A DNA stretch of 64,000 nt from Leptospira ilyithenensis (GTDB lineage Bacteria > Spirochaetota > Leptospiria > Leptospirales > Leptospiraceae), in assembly GCF_004771005.1 (NCBI RefSeq), contig NZ_RQHV01000042.1:62001-126000 (forward strand), in the 5' to 3' direction. Positions 48,388-57,442 of this stretch are shown one piece after another. The stretch's first letter is position 1; the number at the start of each line of letters is the position of its first letter. The notes beneath the pieces were generated by a model, which saw only the letters and a program-made list of their open reading frames with translations, made no database searches and had not been told where the DNA came from. Made by a program: the position numbers and the translations under genes.

Positions 48388-48835
48388 TCATTTAATCCGT
48401 ACAGTCATTTCTAAAGCGGGTTCCTCTCCGCGAAAACGCACCAATCACAATTTTCACCAATTAACGGAAGTTTACCAAAGATTTCTGAATGTCCTGACGG
48501 AAGATACTTTTGTCTCCGTTCACAGACATCTTTCCGATCCGAAGCACGAAACCTTTTTAATTCTCCAAGGAAAGGTAGGTTTTCTCATTTACGATGAAGA
48601 AGGAAATATAAAAGAAAAACATCTGCTTTCTTCGGAAGGCCCTGTATACGGAATAGACATTCAACCCGGAGTTTGGCATAACTTGGTTTGTCTAAGTCCC
48701 GTAGCCGTTTGTTTTGAAGGAAAATCCGGACCCTATATAGAAAGAACGGACAAAGAGTTTCATTCCAAATATCCAAACGAAGGCGATCCGGAATGTGCTA
48801 AGACAAATGAATCTTGGAAAAAACTATTTCAATGA
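48362..48835 (+). CDS. WbuC-family cupin-fold protein
   Basis: 157 residues starting at TTG 48362, with AGAGGGGC upstream. The conserved core RFLNVLTEDTFVSVHRH, then HETFLILQGKVGFLIYDEEG is the cupin barrel of WbuC proteins, found in O-antigen clusters and elsewhere, function unsettled. Histidines in VHRH and the glutamate in HETF could bind metal. It overlaps bfd by 26 bases and the esterase gene by 4. Confidence 0.8.
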   Translation: MQDIQLIDNHLIRTVISKAGSSPRKRTNHNFHQLTEVYQRFLNVLTEDTFVSVHRHLSDPKHETFLILQGKVGFLIYDEEGNIKEKHLLSSEGPVYGIDIQPGVWHNLVCLSPVAVCFEGKSGPYIERTDKEFHSKYPNEGDPECAKTNESWKKLFQ

Positions 48836-49809
48836 TGCGGGTTCTATTTTTTATATTCATGTTTTCTTTTTTCAGCTGTAAAACATTACCGAAGTTCATA
48901 CCGGTTCAAAGCCACAAATCTTCACACATTACAAGCAATGGAATAGAACGAAGTTTCCGGTATTTACTTCCTCCGAACTACAAAACAAATACCCTTCCAC
49001 TGATCTTCGTATTACACGGAGGAGGTGGAAACAGTGAAGCGATGATTTACCTGACCAGACTTTCCGAAAGAGTTGACCAGGATCGGTTTATCGTAGTTTA
49101 CCCCGAAGGTTTTGCCAATAGATGGAACGATGGAAGAGGAATAAAGCATTCCATCACGGATCAGAAAAATACGGAAGATGTTTTGTTTTTTCGGGATATG
49201 GTCGCTTATTTCAAAAAAAACTATATGATAGATGAAAGCCGGATTCATGTAGTTGGCTTGTCTAACGGCGGTTTCATGGCACAAAGATTGGCGTGCGAAG
49301 CACCGGATATTTTCGCTTCGTCCTTTTCCGTTGCGGCAACCACATCCAAATTCATTTTCCAAAATTGCAGTTTAAACGGCCCATTGTCCATGGGATTTAT
49401 ATTCGGAAAAAAGGATGATATCGTTCCTTATAACGGAGGAACCATTTATATCCCCAAAAATCCATTGAATGATAAAGATAGAATCGGTGCTGGGGAAAGC
49501 ATCTCCTTTCAGGACAGTTTGAAATTCTGGTCGGAAAAATTGCAATGCACTTCGGAAAACAAACGTTATATCCAAGGACTCAAACAGAAAATCAATAAGG
49601 ATATTGTACGTTACGATTTCGAATCCGCAAATCCTTCCTTAAAATTAAGAGCCTTTCTTTTGGAAAACGGAGGCCATATTTGGCCTCACGGATTCTTTTA
49701 TCATAATGATAAAAAATACGGATATCTTTCTGAAGATTTGGATGCATCTTCTGCCGTATTGGATTTTTTTAAAGAAACTCCTAAGACAAACTACCTGGGT
49801 GGCAATTAA
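48832..49809 (+). CDS. Alpha/beta-fold esterase lipoprotein (PHB depolymerase / feruloyl-esterase type)
   Basis: 325 residues from the ATG at 48832, overlapping the cupin TGA; ATG 48835 is equally possible. The leader ends FSFFSCK, a lipobox. The oxyanion region VLHGGGGNSE, nucleophile elbow VGLSNGGFM near residue 144, and a terminal GGHIWPHG histidine are visible. This pattern is that of secreted esterases such as PHB depolymerases and feruloyl esterases. Its TAA shares a base with the next ATG. Confidence 0.82.
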   Translation: MMRVLFFIFMFSFFSCKTLPKFIPVQSHKSSHITSNGIERSFRYLLPPNYKTNTLPLIFVLHGGGGNSEAMIYLTRLSERVDQDRFIVVYPEGFANRWNDGRGIKHSITDQKNTEDVLFFRDMVAYFKKNYMIDESRIHVVGLSNGGFMAQRLACEAPDIFASSFSVAATTSKFIFQNCSLNGPLSMGFIFGKKDDIVPYNGGTIYIPKNPLNDKDRIGAGESISFQDSLKFWSEKLQCTSENKRYIQGLKQKINKDIVRYDFESANPSLKLRAFLLENGGHIWPHGFFYHNDKKYGYLSEDLDASSAVLDFFKETPKTNYLGGN

Positions 49810-50696
49810 TGTTTTATTCCGAAATTCGAAACAAACAAACAACATTCTCTACTCTGGAAACGGGATCGGGAGAACCCATCCTCTTCCTACACGGATTTCC
49901 AGATAATAATAAAACCTTCTCCCAAATTATGGAACCGATTGCCAGACAAGGTTATCATTGTGTAGCGCCAATTATGCGCGGTTACGAACCGAAAACAATC
50001 TCCCATTGGTCAAAACTTCATATCAATGATTTGGTCTTGGATATACTGGGGTGGATGGACGATCGGGGTTGGGATCATGTCCATCTGGTAGGGCATAATT
50101 GGGGGGCAGTCATTGCTTATGCCGCAGGGATTTATTATCCAATGCGGATTTCTTCCATTACAGCCATCGGAGTTCCACTTTTAAAAAACTATCAGGAAAC
50201 TTTGATCTGGGCACCTCAACAATCCTTTCATTCCTGGTATCTCCTTTTATTCCAAATTCCCTTTCTTGCCGAACTTACCATTCGTTCCAATCATTTTGCA
50301 ATGATTGATTATCTTTGGAAAGATTGGTCACCCGAATTATTGCCAAACCAAGATCACCTAGCAGAGATTAAAAACAATTTTCAGAACCCGGGAGTTCTAT
50401 CTTCTGCTCTTTCCTATTATAGAAATCTGAACGACCTACTTACGGAAACAGGAAGAGAAAGTATTTTGGGAATCCTGGATGCGGTTGTAGGAACCCCAAC
50501 ACAAGTATTGTATGGGGAAGAAGACGGCTGTTTTCATAGAAATTTATTTGAACAATTATTAAAAGATTCGGATTTTCCCCAAGGTCTGAAAAAAAGTGGG
50601 TTCGAAAATTGCGGACATTTCCTACATTGGGAAGAGCCTGAAACAGTTGCTGAAGAAATTTTATCTTGGGTTAAAAAAAACAAATATAAATTTTGA
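49809..50696 (+). CDS. Alpha/beta hydrolase, epoxide-hydrolase/dehalogenase-like
   Basis: 295 residues. HGFPDN oxyanion loop near 29, RGYEPK, and the nucleophile elbow VGHNWGA near 94-100. In soluble epoxide hydrolases and haloalkane dehalogenases the elbow is GHDWG, with aspartate as nucleophile; here N97 takes its place. A histidine in CGHFLHWEEPE near 275 is kept. Activity may therefore be altered or lost, or the enzyme is not an epoxide hydrolase. Start overlaps the upstream stop (TAATG). Confidence 0.78.
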   Translation: MFYSEIRNKQTTFSTLETGSGEPILFLHGFPDNNKTFSQIMEPIARQGYHCVAPIMRGYEPKTISHWSKLHINDLVLDILGWMDDRGWDHVHLVGHNWGAVIAYAAGIYYPMRISSITAIGVPLLKNYQETLIWAPQQSFHSWYLLLFQIPFLAELTIRSNHFAMIDYLWKDWSPELLPNQDHLAEIKNNFQNPGVLSSALSYYRNLNDLLTETGRESILGILDAVVGTPTQVLYGEEDGCFHRNLFEQLLKDSDFPQGLKKSGFENCGHFLHWEEPETVAEEILSWVKKNKYKF

Positions 50697-50732
50697 GATT
50701 CTCCATCGTCTACTTTGGACATGGAGCCGAAG

Positions 50733-50945
50733 ATGAATATAAACCTAGGGATACTTGATCGCTTATTACGTGCATTAGTTGGAATTGTAATCGCAGTTGT
50801 CTACTTAACAGGCTCCATCCAAGGCTTTACAGCAATTGTTTTCGCGCCCATCGGACTGTTTTTAATCGGAACTTCCGTAGTCGGATTTTGTCCTATTTAT
50901 TTTCAAAGAAATCTTTCCACTAAAACAAGAAAGCCGGTAGTGTAG
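50733..50945 (+). CDS. DUF2892 / YgaP-like two-helix membrane protein
   Basis: 70 residues from the ATG at 50733 with GGAG upstream (earlier starts at 50715 and 50721 are in frame). The pattern MNINLGILDRLLRALVGI and the second helix ending GTSVVGFCPIY match the DUF2892 family of small inner-membrane proteins, often linked to rhodanese-like sulfur proteins. It is the last gene of the plus-strand run from 48190. Confidence 0.78.
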   Translation: MNINLGILDRLLRALVGIVIAVVYLTGSIQGFTAIVFAPIGLFLIGTSVVGFCPIYFQRNLSTKTRKPVV

Positions 50946-50991
50946 TCGGCAAAAATCGTCAGTTATAGAATCAGCGATCCAAGACGAGTTT

Positions 50992-52134
50992 TTACCTTTG
51001 AACGCTTTCAAACAAAGTAAGCACTTCATAATGTGCTGTTCTGGGAAAAAAGTCTACTAAAACGATTTCTTTGATTTCATAACCGATCTTTTCCAATCCA
51101 ATCGCATCCCTTCTCAAAGTGCTCGCGTTGCAACTGGAATAGATCAATTTCTTCGGTTTATATCTTTCCATTTGTTCCAATAGCAAAGGATTCAAACCAG
51201 CACGAGGCGGATTTATGATCCAGGTCGGATATCCTTTCGGTGCCGGCTCCATTTTCTGAGTGTATAAATCTTTCACTTCATATAAGTAATGATCTATTCC
51301 ATTCTTGGAAGCGTTCTTCTTTGCAAATTGAATGCTCTTGGGATGACTTTCATACCCCAAAAGAGATTCGATTTTGTCATTTAAACAAATCCCGATAGAG
51401 CCTGATCCGCAGAAAAGTTCCAACACCTTTTCCGAATTAGACAACCAAGATCCGATCCGATCGATCCATGGCTCAATTAGAAACTGGTTGATTTGAAAAA
51501 AGCCGTTAGGTGGAGCATAAATGGTTTTTCCTTTGATTAAAAACAAAGTATTTTCCTTTTCGTAAGGAACCACTTTGTCCAAAGATATGCGTGCTTGGAT
51601 GGAATTCGATTTAGATTTTGGATTTATGTTTTGTTTCGGCTTTTTGATTTCGTTCGACAGATTTTTCCATTGGAGTTTCGGGTCCAAATTCATACATTCT
51701 TTCGCAGAAGATTCTACCAAATCATGGGAAAATCTTTCGTAAAAACCGGGATTGCCATCTACAATCTGCCATTGCACATTATTTCTGTAATGTGACGGAG
51801 AACCGGAGATAAGAGAAATTTGTTTTTTAAAATTTGGAAACAATTCTTTTAAAAGAGTAAGTTTGAGTTCTAACTCCTTTTCATAAGAAATATGACGGTA
51901 AGAACATCCGCCGCATTCACCAAACGCCTCACAATCGATCTTGATTCTCTGGGGAGAAAATTCGTGAACTTCCATTACACGACCGAACCATTCCTTTTTC
52001 CCATCCTTTTCAATCTCCAATTCTACTTCTTCGCCGGGAATTCCTCCCGTTACAAAAACAGGATGGCCTTCGTGATGAGACAGAGTATAGCCACCGTGAG
52101 CCCATTTTTCTAATTTTAATCGAATCTTTTTCAT
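50992..52134 (-). CDS. RNA m5U methyltransferase, RlmD/TrmA class
   Basis: 380 residues. An N-terminal TRAM-like region, an iron-sulfur cluster motif C-x5-C-x2-C (CEAFGECGGC near residue 69) with a fourth cysteine in AKECMN, a SAM site VLELFCGSGSIG near 240, and the catalytic cysteine in YSSCNASTL near 340. Methylates a uridine in 23S rRNA or tRNA. The target cannot be told apart from the sequence. Divergent from the tRNA-Ser promoter. Confidence 0.88.
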   Translation of the reverse strand: MKKIRLKLEKWAHGGYTLSHHEGHPVFVTGGIPGEEVELEIEKDGKKEWFGRVMEVHEFSPQRIKIDCEAFGECGGCSYRHISYEKELELKLTLLKELFPNFKKQISLISGSPSHYRNNVQWQIVDGNPGFYERFSHDLVESSAKECMNLDPKLQWKNLSNEIKKPKQNINPKSKSNSIQARISLDKVVPYEKENTLFLIKGKTIYAPPNGFFQINQFLIEPWIDRIGSWLSNSEKVLELFCGSGSIGICLNDKIESLLGYESHPKSIQFAKKNASKNGIDHYLYEVKDLYTQKMEPAPKGYPTWIINPPRAGLNPLLLEQMERYKPKKLIYSSCNASTLRRDAIGLEKIGYEIKEIVLVDFFPRTAHYEVLTLFESVQR

Positions 52135-52162
52135 TGGTTTAATCCATGGATTGATAATTCCA

Positions 52163-52190
52163 TTGACACCGCACTCGTATTTACCATAAC
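52163..52190 (+). promoter_or_regulatory. Promoter of the tRNA/tadA/dnaX array
   Basis: TTGACA at 52163-52168, a 16-base spacer, and CATAAC at 52185-52190, with the tRNA-Ser beginning 14 bases later. The -35 is consensus, the -10 weaker. The position is right for a tRNA leader of about 8 bases. Confidence 0.55.
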
Positions 52191-52204
52191 GGATAGGTAC
52201 TACT

Positions 52205-52288
<84 letters not shown>

Positions 52289-52299
52289 AAAGTACAAAT

Positions 52300-52387
<88 letters not shown>

Positions 52388-52401
52388 AGATACTAACCCA
52401 G

Positions 52402-52830
52402 ATGTCACCCCGGATCAAAGAAATACTCGATCGACTCACCAGATTTCTCAAAACGGAAGAGGCGAAACTCCTCTTTGCCGCTTTGCCTTTGTATTTTTCC
52501 TGGGTTCCTATTTTAAGCTTCAACGATCAGATTTTAAAAATCCGTAAATTATGCCTTTATTCAGCAATTAACACCGGTTTATTTTTTACGCTGCTTTTCA
52601 TAGCTCAGATTTTTTCCCTTCTTCTCTTCGTAGGATCTTTTTTATCTAATTTTGTGCATCTTGTATCAATTCTACTTTATCTTGGATTGTCGGGATTTTT
52701 GATTTACTCTCTCCGCTTGAAAAAAACCATTGATATACCCATTCTTTCAGACTGGGAAAAAAAGCTTTCGAGCTTATTTGCGCCCATAGCTCAATTGGAT
52801 AGAGTATCTGACTACGGATCAGAAGGTTAG
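52402..52830 (+). CDS. Small membrane protein between tRNA genes
   Basis: 142 residues. A short charged N-terminus is followed by three hydrophobic helices (about 22-40, 50-75 and 80-102), then a basic tail. The frame runs 51 bases into the tRNA-Arg gene, so the last 16 residues (from APIAQLD) are encoded by the tRNA and the stop is TAG at 52828. No clear ribosome binding site. Family unknown. That it is a real gene is supported only by its length and membrane-like composition. Confidence 0.5.
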   Translation: MSPRIKEILDRLTRFLKTEEAKLLFAALPLYFSWVPILSFNDQILKIRKLCLYSAINTGLFFTLLFIAQIFSLLLFVGSFLSNFVHLVSILLYLGLSGFLIYSLRLKKTIDIPILSDWEKKLSSLFAPIAQLDRVSDYGSEG

Positions 52831-52853
52831 AGGTTCAAGTCCTCTTGGGCGCA
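52780..52853 (+). tRNA. tRNA-Arg(ACG)
   Basis: 74 bases. Acceptor GCGCCCA pairs with TGGGCGC, discriminator A. Anticodon stem TCTGA/TCAGA, loop CTACGGA, anticodon ACG. This tRNA must have A34 changed to inosine to read CGC and CGA, and is the main bacterial substrate of TadA. Here the tadA gene follows at once. The upstream membrane-protein frame ends inside it. Confidence 0.97.
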
Positions 52854-53297
52854 CGAAATTTCTTCGATGCGTTTTTGCATCGCTGGTCCGAGATCAGAAA
52901 AAATTTCCCGGCCGAGATTCCTTCCTTCACACAAATTTACTCTGAACCAAACCAAGAACTTATTTCCGAATCATTCAATCATGTCGAATCGGAAAAAAAC
53001 GCGACCCTTCACAGCGAAATTATCGCCATAGAAGCCGCTACCAAACAATTAAACGAAAAATATTTAACTGATGCGATCTTGATCACTGCATTAGAGCCTT
53101 GTTTGCAATGTGCTGGAGCTATACTCCGTGTTAAATTACCAAAGATATATTATCTTTTGCCTGCAAAGCCGGGCGAAGGTATCTCTTCTTACTCTACAGA
53201 ATCCATTTATCTGCTAAATCATTTCCCAACCATCAGGTTGATTGAAAATTCCGTGATAAAAAATGAATTTCTGGAATTTTTCAAAGAGAAAAGGTAG
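52845..53297 (+). CDS. tadA: tRNA-specific adenosine deaminase
   Basis: 150 residues from TTG 52845, inside the 3' end of tRNA-Arg(ACG); the only later start before the catalytic domain is TTG 52878. It converts A34 of tRNA-Arg(ACG) to inosine. Zinc site: HSEI near residue 66 and PCLQC near 85, with the catalytic glutamate after the histidine. The N-terminal strand region is divergent (AEIPSFTQI in place of the usual VPVGAV). The C-terminal part ends in a basic helix. Could in principle be another deaminase of the family, but the tRNA context argues for TadA. Confidence 0.85.
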   Translation: MGARNFFDAFLHRWSEIRKNFPAEIPSFTQIYSEPNQELISESFNHVESEKNATLHSEIIAIEAATKQLNEKYLTDAILITALEPCLQCAGAILRVKLPKIYYLLPAKPGEGISSYSTESIYLLNHFPTIRLIENSVIKNEFLEFFKEKR

Positions 53298-53342
53298 AAT
53301 TCTATTGACCGTTTCTTTTTATGGAAGTTCGTAGAATCCATT

Positions 53343-53427
<85 letters not shown>

Positions 53428-53438
53428 ATGGTTCCTAA

Positions 53439-54911
53439 ATGAACGAAAACCACCAAGTCTTATTCCGCAAATACCGCCCTCAGTTCTTTAAAGACGTAAT
53501 TTACCAAGACCTGGCTGTAGGTTCCCTTCAAAACGCATTTAAAACCAAAAAAATAGGGCATGCCTATATTTTTATCGGACCTCGCGGAGTCGGCAAGACT
53601 ACAATTGCACGCATTCTTGCCAAACGTCTGAACTGTGAAAATCCGGATGGTGTAGAGCCATGTAACAAATGTTTGTCTTGCACGGAAATTACAAAGGGAA
53701 ATTCCAATGATGTAATGGAAATCGATGCCGCTTCGAATAGCGGCGTGGATAATATTCGTGATTTGCGTGAAAATGTAAAGTTCAACGCAATGGGAGGAAA
53801 ATACAGAGTTTATATTCTAGATGAGGTTCATATGCTTAGCAGCGCGGCATTCAATGCACTTCTAAAAACTCTGGAAGAGCCTCCACCTCATGTGGTTTTT
53901 ATCTTAGCCACGACGGAATATCATAAAATTCCCGAAACCATTCTATCCCGTTGCCAGGATTTTCATTTTAGAAAAGTACCTGTTGCCGTACTTCAGCAGT
54001 ACGTAGAAACACTTTGTGTTAAAGAAAATTTTAAATTCGATTCGGAAGGTCTCTTCTGGATTGCTAAGAAGGGAGACGGTTCCGTCAGAGATACTCTCTC
54101 TTTTATGGAACAAGCCGTCGTTTTTACCGATGGCAACCTAACGGGTGTAAAATTAAGAAAGATGATCGGTTATCATGGAATTGATACTTTCATCGAACTA
54201 TTAGAAGATATTCTTGATCCCGCACGTTCCGCTAAAATTTTCGAAAAGCTGGAAACATTCTTTCAAGAAGGAATGGATCTGATCAAATTCACTTGGGATT
54301 TTTTGGAATTTTTAAATTCCCTTTTATTGATAAAAGACAATCTTGCGGATCGTGAATCTTTAAACATCCCTGTGGAAGATTTGCAAAAACTCAAACTTCA
54401 GTTTAGGGAATTGGACCGCGAAGTTTTGATCTTGCTCGCTGAAAATTTATTCCTCATCCATGAAAAAATGAACCAAATGAAACTTCGTAGTTCTTACGAA
54501 GTGAAAGTTTATTTGGAGATTCAATTTAGAAAGCTAATCCTCGAAAGAGAAAAACCGTCGGTTTCAGGACTACTTGCTAAACTAGCGGATCTAACGAAAC
54601 AGATCCAATCCGATATCGGAAATCTTCCGGAAGGAGGGGAAAAAGAAACGGAGACCAGAAAACCTTTAATTCCCGAAGCCAAAAGACCGTCACCTCAGAT
54701 TCCCACAAACATAAACAAACCGACTTCTGCTTCAGCAGCCCTTGATGAAAAACTTTTACCTTCTCCGCAAGAGACTCCAAAAGCAGCCAGTCCCACACCG
54801 GAAGCGGAGACAAAACCGAAAACTTCTGCTGACCCCAATGAAATGGAAAAATTACTCAAAGAAAAGTTTGCCGGTATGGAAGTTGATCCCGGCCAATTTA
54901 AAAATTTATAG
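53439..54911 (+). CDS. dnaX: DNA polymerase III subunit gamma/tau
   Basis: 490 residues. Clamp-loader ATPase: Walker A GPRGVGKTT near residue 44, a zinc module with cysteines at about 68, 77, 80 and 83, DEVHMLS (Walker B) near 128 and the SRC motif (ILSRCQDF) near 171. The C-terminal 100 residues are a Pro/Glu/Lys-rich linker without a large tau domain. I see no obvious slippery heptamer for a gamma frameshift. ybaB follows by 18 bases and recR after it. Confidence 0.95.
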   Translation: MNENHQVLFRKYRPQFFKDVIYQDLAVGSLQNAFKTKKIGHAYIFIGPRGVGKTTIARILAKRLNCENPDGVEPCNKCLSCTEITKGNSNDVMEIDAASNSGVDNIRDLRENVKFNAMGGKYRVYILDEVHMLSSAAFNALLKTLEEPPPHVVFILATTEYHKIPETILSRCQDFHFRKVPVAVLQQYVETLCVKENFKFDSEGLFWIAKKGDGSVRDTLSFMEQAVVFTDGNLTGVKLRKMIGYHGIDTFIELLEDILDPARSAKIFEKLETFFQEGMDLIKFTWDFLEFLNSLLLIKDNLADRESLNIPVEDLQKLKLQFRELDREVLILLAENLFLIHEKMNQMKLRSSYEVKVYLEIQFRKLILEREKPSVSGLLAKLADLTKQIQSDIGNLPEGGEKETETRKPLIPEAKRPSPQIPTNINKPTSASAALDEKLLPSPQETPKAASPTPEAETKPKTSADPNEMEKLLKEKFAGMEVDPGQFKNL

Positions 54912-54929
54912 ATCTAATAGATAGGCGCC

Positions 54930-55301
54930 ATGGGAATATTTGATCAAGTCAAACAAATGAAAGATGCATTTTCTCAATTGGGAAATATGCAAGAGAAACA
55001 AGCGGAATTGCAAAAACGTTTGTCGGGAATCCGTGTTACCGCTTCTGCAGGAGCGGGTATGGTGGAAATTACCGCGACCGCCGACGGATCCATTACCGAT
55101 TTGAAGATCAATCCTATCATGTTCAATGCGGAAGACGCAAAGATGTTGGAAGACTTGATCATTTCGGCGACTAACGAAGTACTTCGCAAATCAAAAGATG
55201 TAATGGCTCATGAAGTGAAAAATGTTCTTGGTTTCAATCCCAAGGATATAGAAGAAATGATGAATCAGATGAATCCCTCGGGAGGAAATCCTTCTGTCTG
55301 A
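54930..55301 (+). CDS. YbaB/EbfC nucleoid-associated protein
   Basis: 123 residues. Matches the family from [35 protein letters not shown] through [11 protein letters not shown]. The fold is a homodimer that binds DNA. The Gly-Met-Val-Glu turn is present. It lies between dnaX and recR as in many genomes, and its last bases overlap recR. Confidence 0.93.
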   Translation: MGIFDQVKQMKDAFSQLGNMQEKQAELQKRLSGIRVTASAGAGMVEITATADGSITDLKINPIMFNAEDAKMLEDLIISATNEVLRKSKDVMAHEVKNVLGFNPKDIEEMMNQMNPSGGNPSV

Positions 55302-55887
55302 AAATCAATTCCAGAAATTAGTCTCCTCCTTTTCCATTTTGCCCGGAATCGGAAAAAAAAGTGCCACTCGTATAGGATTTCATGTCCTCCGAATGGAAGA
55401 CTCTACATTTCAATCCTGGTTGAACGGACTTAAGGAAGCACGGGAAAGGCTGCATTTTTGTCAAATCTGCGGTGGTTTGACGGAAGAAACAATTTGCGAT
55501 ATTTGTGATTCGCCTAAGAGAGACAAGACGATTCTATGCGTTGTAGAGCAGCCTGAAGATATTTTTTTTATAGAAAATACGAAGGAATTTTTCGGAACAT
55601 ACCATGTTCTGAACGGTTCGATTTCACCTTTGGACGGAATCGGTCCCGATCAACTCAGAATCAAACCTTTGATGGAAAGATTGGAAGAATCGGACATCAA
55701 AGAAGTCCTAGTTGCCACCAATCCTACGTTAGAGGGAGATGCAACTGCTTCCTATTTATCGCATTTGATCAAAGAAAGAGAAATCAAAGTGACTAGGATT
55801 GCGCATGGAATCACAATCGGTGGAACAATCGAATATTCGGACCAATACACCCTTGGAAAAGCGATCAAGTCCAGACTGACTCTTTAA
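55294..55887 (+). CDS. recR: Recombination protein RecR, probable CTG start
   Basis: 197 residues if translation begins at CTG 55294, giving the expected [13 protein letters not shown]-terminus before [19 protein letters not shown] lies 8 bases upstream, and a TGA at 55270 closes the frame above it; no ATG, GTG or TTG exists between that stop and the TTG at 55339, which would delete the N-terminal helix. The zinc finger ([13 protein letters not shown]) and Toprim segment ([19 protein letters not shown]) are intact. RecR works with RecFO in gap repair. Overlaps ybaB by 8 bases. Confidence 0.92.
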   Translation: MSENQFQKLVSSFSILPGIGKKSATRIGFHVLRMEDSTFQSWLNGLKEARERLHFCQICGGLTEETICDICDSPKRDKTILCVVEQPEDIFFIENTKEFFGTYHVLNGSISPLDGIGPDQLRIKPLMERLEESDIKEVLVATNPTLEGDATASYLSHLIKEREIKVTRIAHGITIGGTIEYSDQYTLGKAIKSRLTL

Positions 55888-55897
55888 AATTCTTATT

Positions 55898-57436
55898 TTA
55901 AAATCTATGTTCGAATGTTACGAACGCTTCCCGAAGCACCCTACCATATTTCGAATCCAATAACACAAAAAGCGCATCGCCCGCAACGTAATAGCCCGAT
56001 CGAAATATAATCTGAAAGTCGGATGTAACATTATAACGAACATTCAAGTTGTATTCCATTCCCATATAAGTTGATGTTTTGTAACCGGCCCATTCGTTAA
56101 ACTCCCGATTGATTTTAATCTCAGGAGATTTTGTAGCCCAAAGTTGATAGTATCCTAAAGTGAATTGGTAAGGGCCGAAAGCGATGATGTTGGTAAAAAA
56201 ACCATATTCATTCAAACCGGAAAAACTGGAACCGTTGAACAACGCATAACCACCTGTAAAGTCAGTAGCGATATTCGAAATGGAAAATCCCGGTGCCAAC
56301 GTTCTATATCCGTTTCCTTTCAAATTTGCTTCTTCTCCGTTCTTATCATAGCCTGGCCGACCCGTAGTCCCCAATGCAATCAGGTTGAAATTCAAAGATT
56401 CGTTCCATCTATAGGTAAATTGAAAATCATACATACCACCTTTGATGGCATGTCTTCTTGTCGTGTTATAATAAGTAATTTGGTTATCATCCACAAGAGG
56501 AGTGAGTTTTTTCACAATACCGGCGTTATAGATTCCGTGAACGACAAAGGAAAAAGTTTGGAAATTGAATTCGTTATGAAAACCATGCCAGAACAAACGT
56601 GAGGTCTCACCATCCGTTTTGTCATTATCATCCAAGTAATAACTGTAGATTTCATTTCTTACATTGCGGAAATATTCAATTCGCATTTTATTATAAAAGA
56701 TATTGGAACTCTGATAATTTTTATCCGCAAATCCGTTCTTATCCACATCCAAAAAACTTTGGTCTTTTGCTCTTAGAATTCCACCTTCCCAGGAAAGTCG
56801 AAGAAATTGAAAATTTTTCAATACGCTTACCCCGGTTCCCGTTGAAAACAAAACCCTGCCTTGGGCACTGGAAAACAATTGTTGCCCCACTTTGATAAAT
56901 AAGGCCGATTCGGGGATTCTGAAATTCAAATACAGAAAGTTTGTTTGTACGTTTACTGCAGAAGTCCTTCCTCTTTCGCCTCCGGAACCAGGACCGATCA
57001 CACCAGGATCAAATCCGTCAGGGCCGGTAGATTGAAGACCTTTTCCTCCGAAAGGAATGTCTCCCACTTGCATTCCCCAAATTCCTTCCACATATTTCCC
57101 CGAGGAAAAGCTCATATTGTAAAGGAACCGGGTGTCATAATAACTTACATCTTCTTTACGCGGTGTTAGTTGAGAAGGCTGCCCCAGCTTTCTTCTTTCC
57201 AGATCTTGTGCAATCGCTGTGGCATCCGATTGGACTCTATCATTGTGTTCTTTTTCAGGATCTTTTACGAGAGTAATAGGCGTTGTACGATTCAAAAGAA
57301 CATCCCTTCCCACGTTTGTAGCTCTTACCCGGAAGGATCCGTTAAAGTTCAAAGAAGATTTCTGCGACTCTTCCTCTTGTGCAAACAAAGCGGAAGCAGA
57401 TAGAACCAAAACAAAAAATAAAAATAATCTTTTCAT
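55898..57436 (-). CDS. Outer-membrane beta-barrel, alginate-export/porin-like
   Basis: 512 residues with a signal peptide ending ALFAQ. Residues 30-512 show the alternating strands and aromatic girdles of a 16-18-strand barrel, ending in HRF with a terminal phenylalanine, the usual outer-membrane assembly signal. A calcium-binding-like loop LDVDKNGFAD is near residue 226. It resembles the alginate export (AlgE-like) family in size and layout, but the substrate is unknown. The solute-binding protein gene is 6 bases upstream. Confidence 0.72.
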   Translation of the reverse strand: MKRLFLFFVLVLSASALFAQEEESQKSSLNFNGSFRVRATNVGRDVLLNRTTPITLVKDPEKEHNDRVQSDATAIAQDLERRKLGQPSQLTPRKEDVSYYDTRFLYNMSFSSGKYVEGIWGMQVGDIPFGGKGLQSTGPDGFDPGVIGPGSGGERGRTSAVNVQTNFLYLNFRIPESALFIKVGQQLFSSAQGRVLFSTGTGVSVLKNFQFLRLSWEGGILRAKDQSFLDVDKNGFADKNYQSSNIFYNKMRIEYFRNVRNEIYSYYLDDNDKTDGETSRLFWHGFHNEFNFQTFSFVVHGIYNAGIVKKLTPLVDDNQITYYNTTRRHAIKGGMYDFQFTYRWNESLNFNLIALGTTGRPGYDKNGEEANLKGNGYRTLAPGFSISNIATDFTGGYALFNGSSFSGLNEYGFFTNIIAFGPYQFTLGYYQLWATKSPEIKINREFNEWAGYKTSTYMGMEYNLNVRYNVTSDFQIIFRSGYYVAGDALFVLLDSKYGRVLREAFVTFEHRF

Positions 57437-57442
57437 TTCCGA

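Noticed and set aside
53305..53337. TTGACC and TAGAAT before tRNA-Ser(GGA) as a separate promoter
   Set aside because: The spacer would be 21 bases and the -10 is only 5 bases before the tRNA, leaving no room for a leader.
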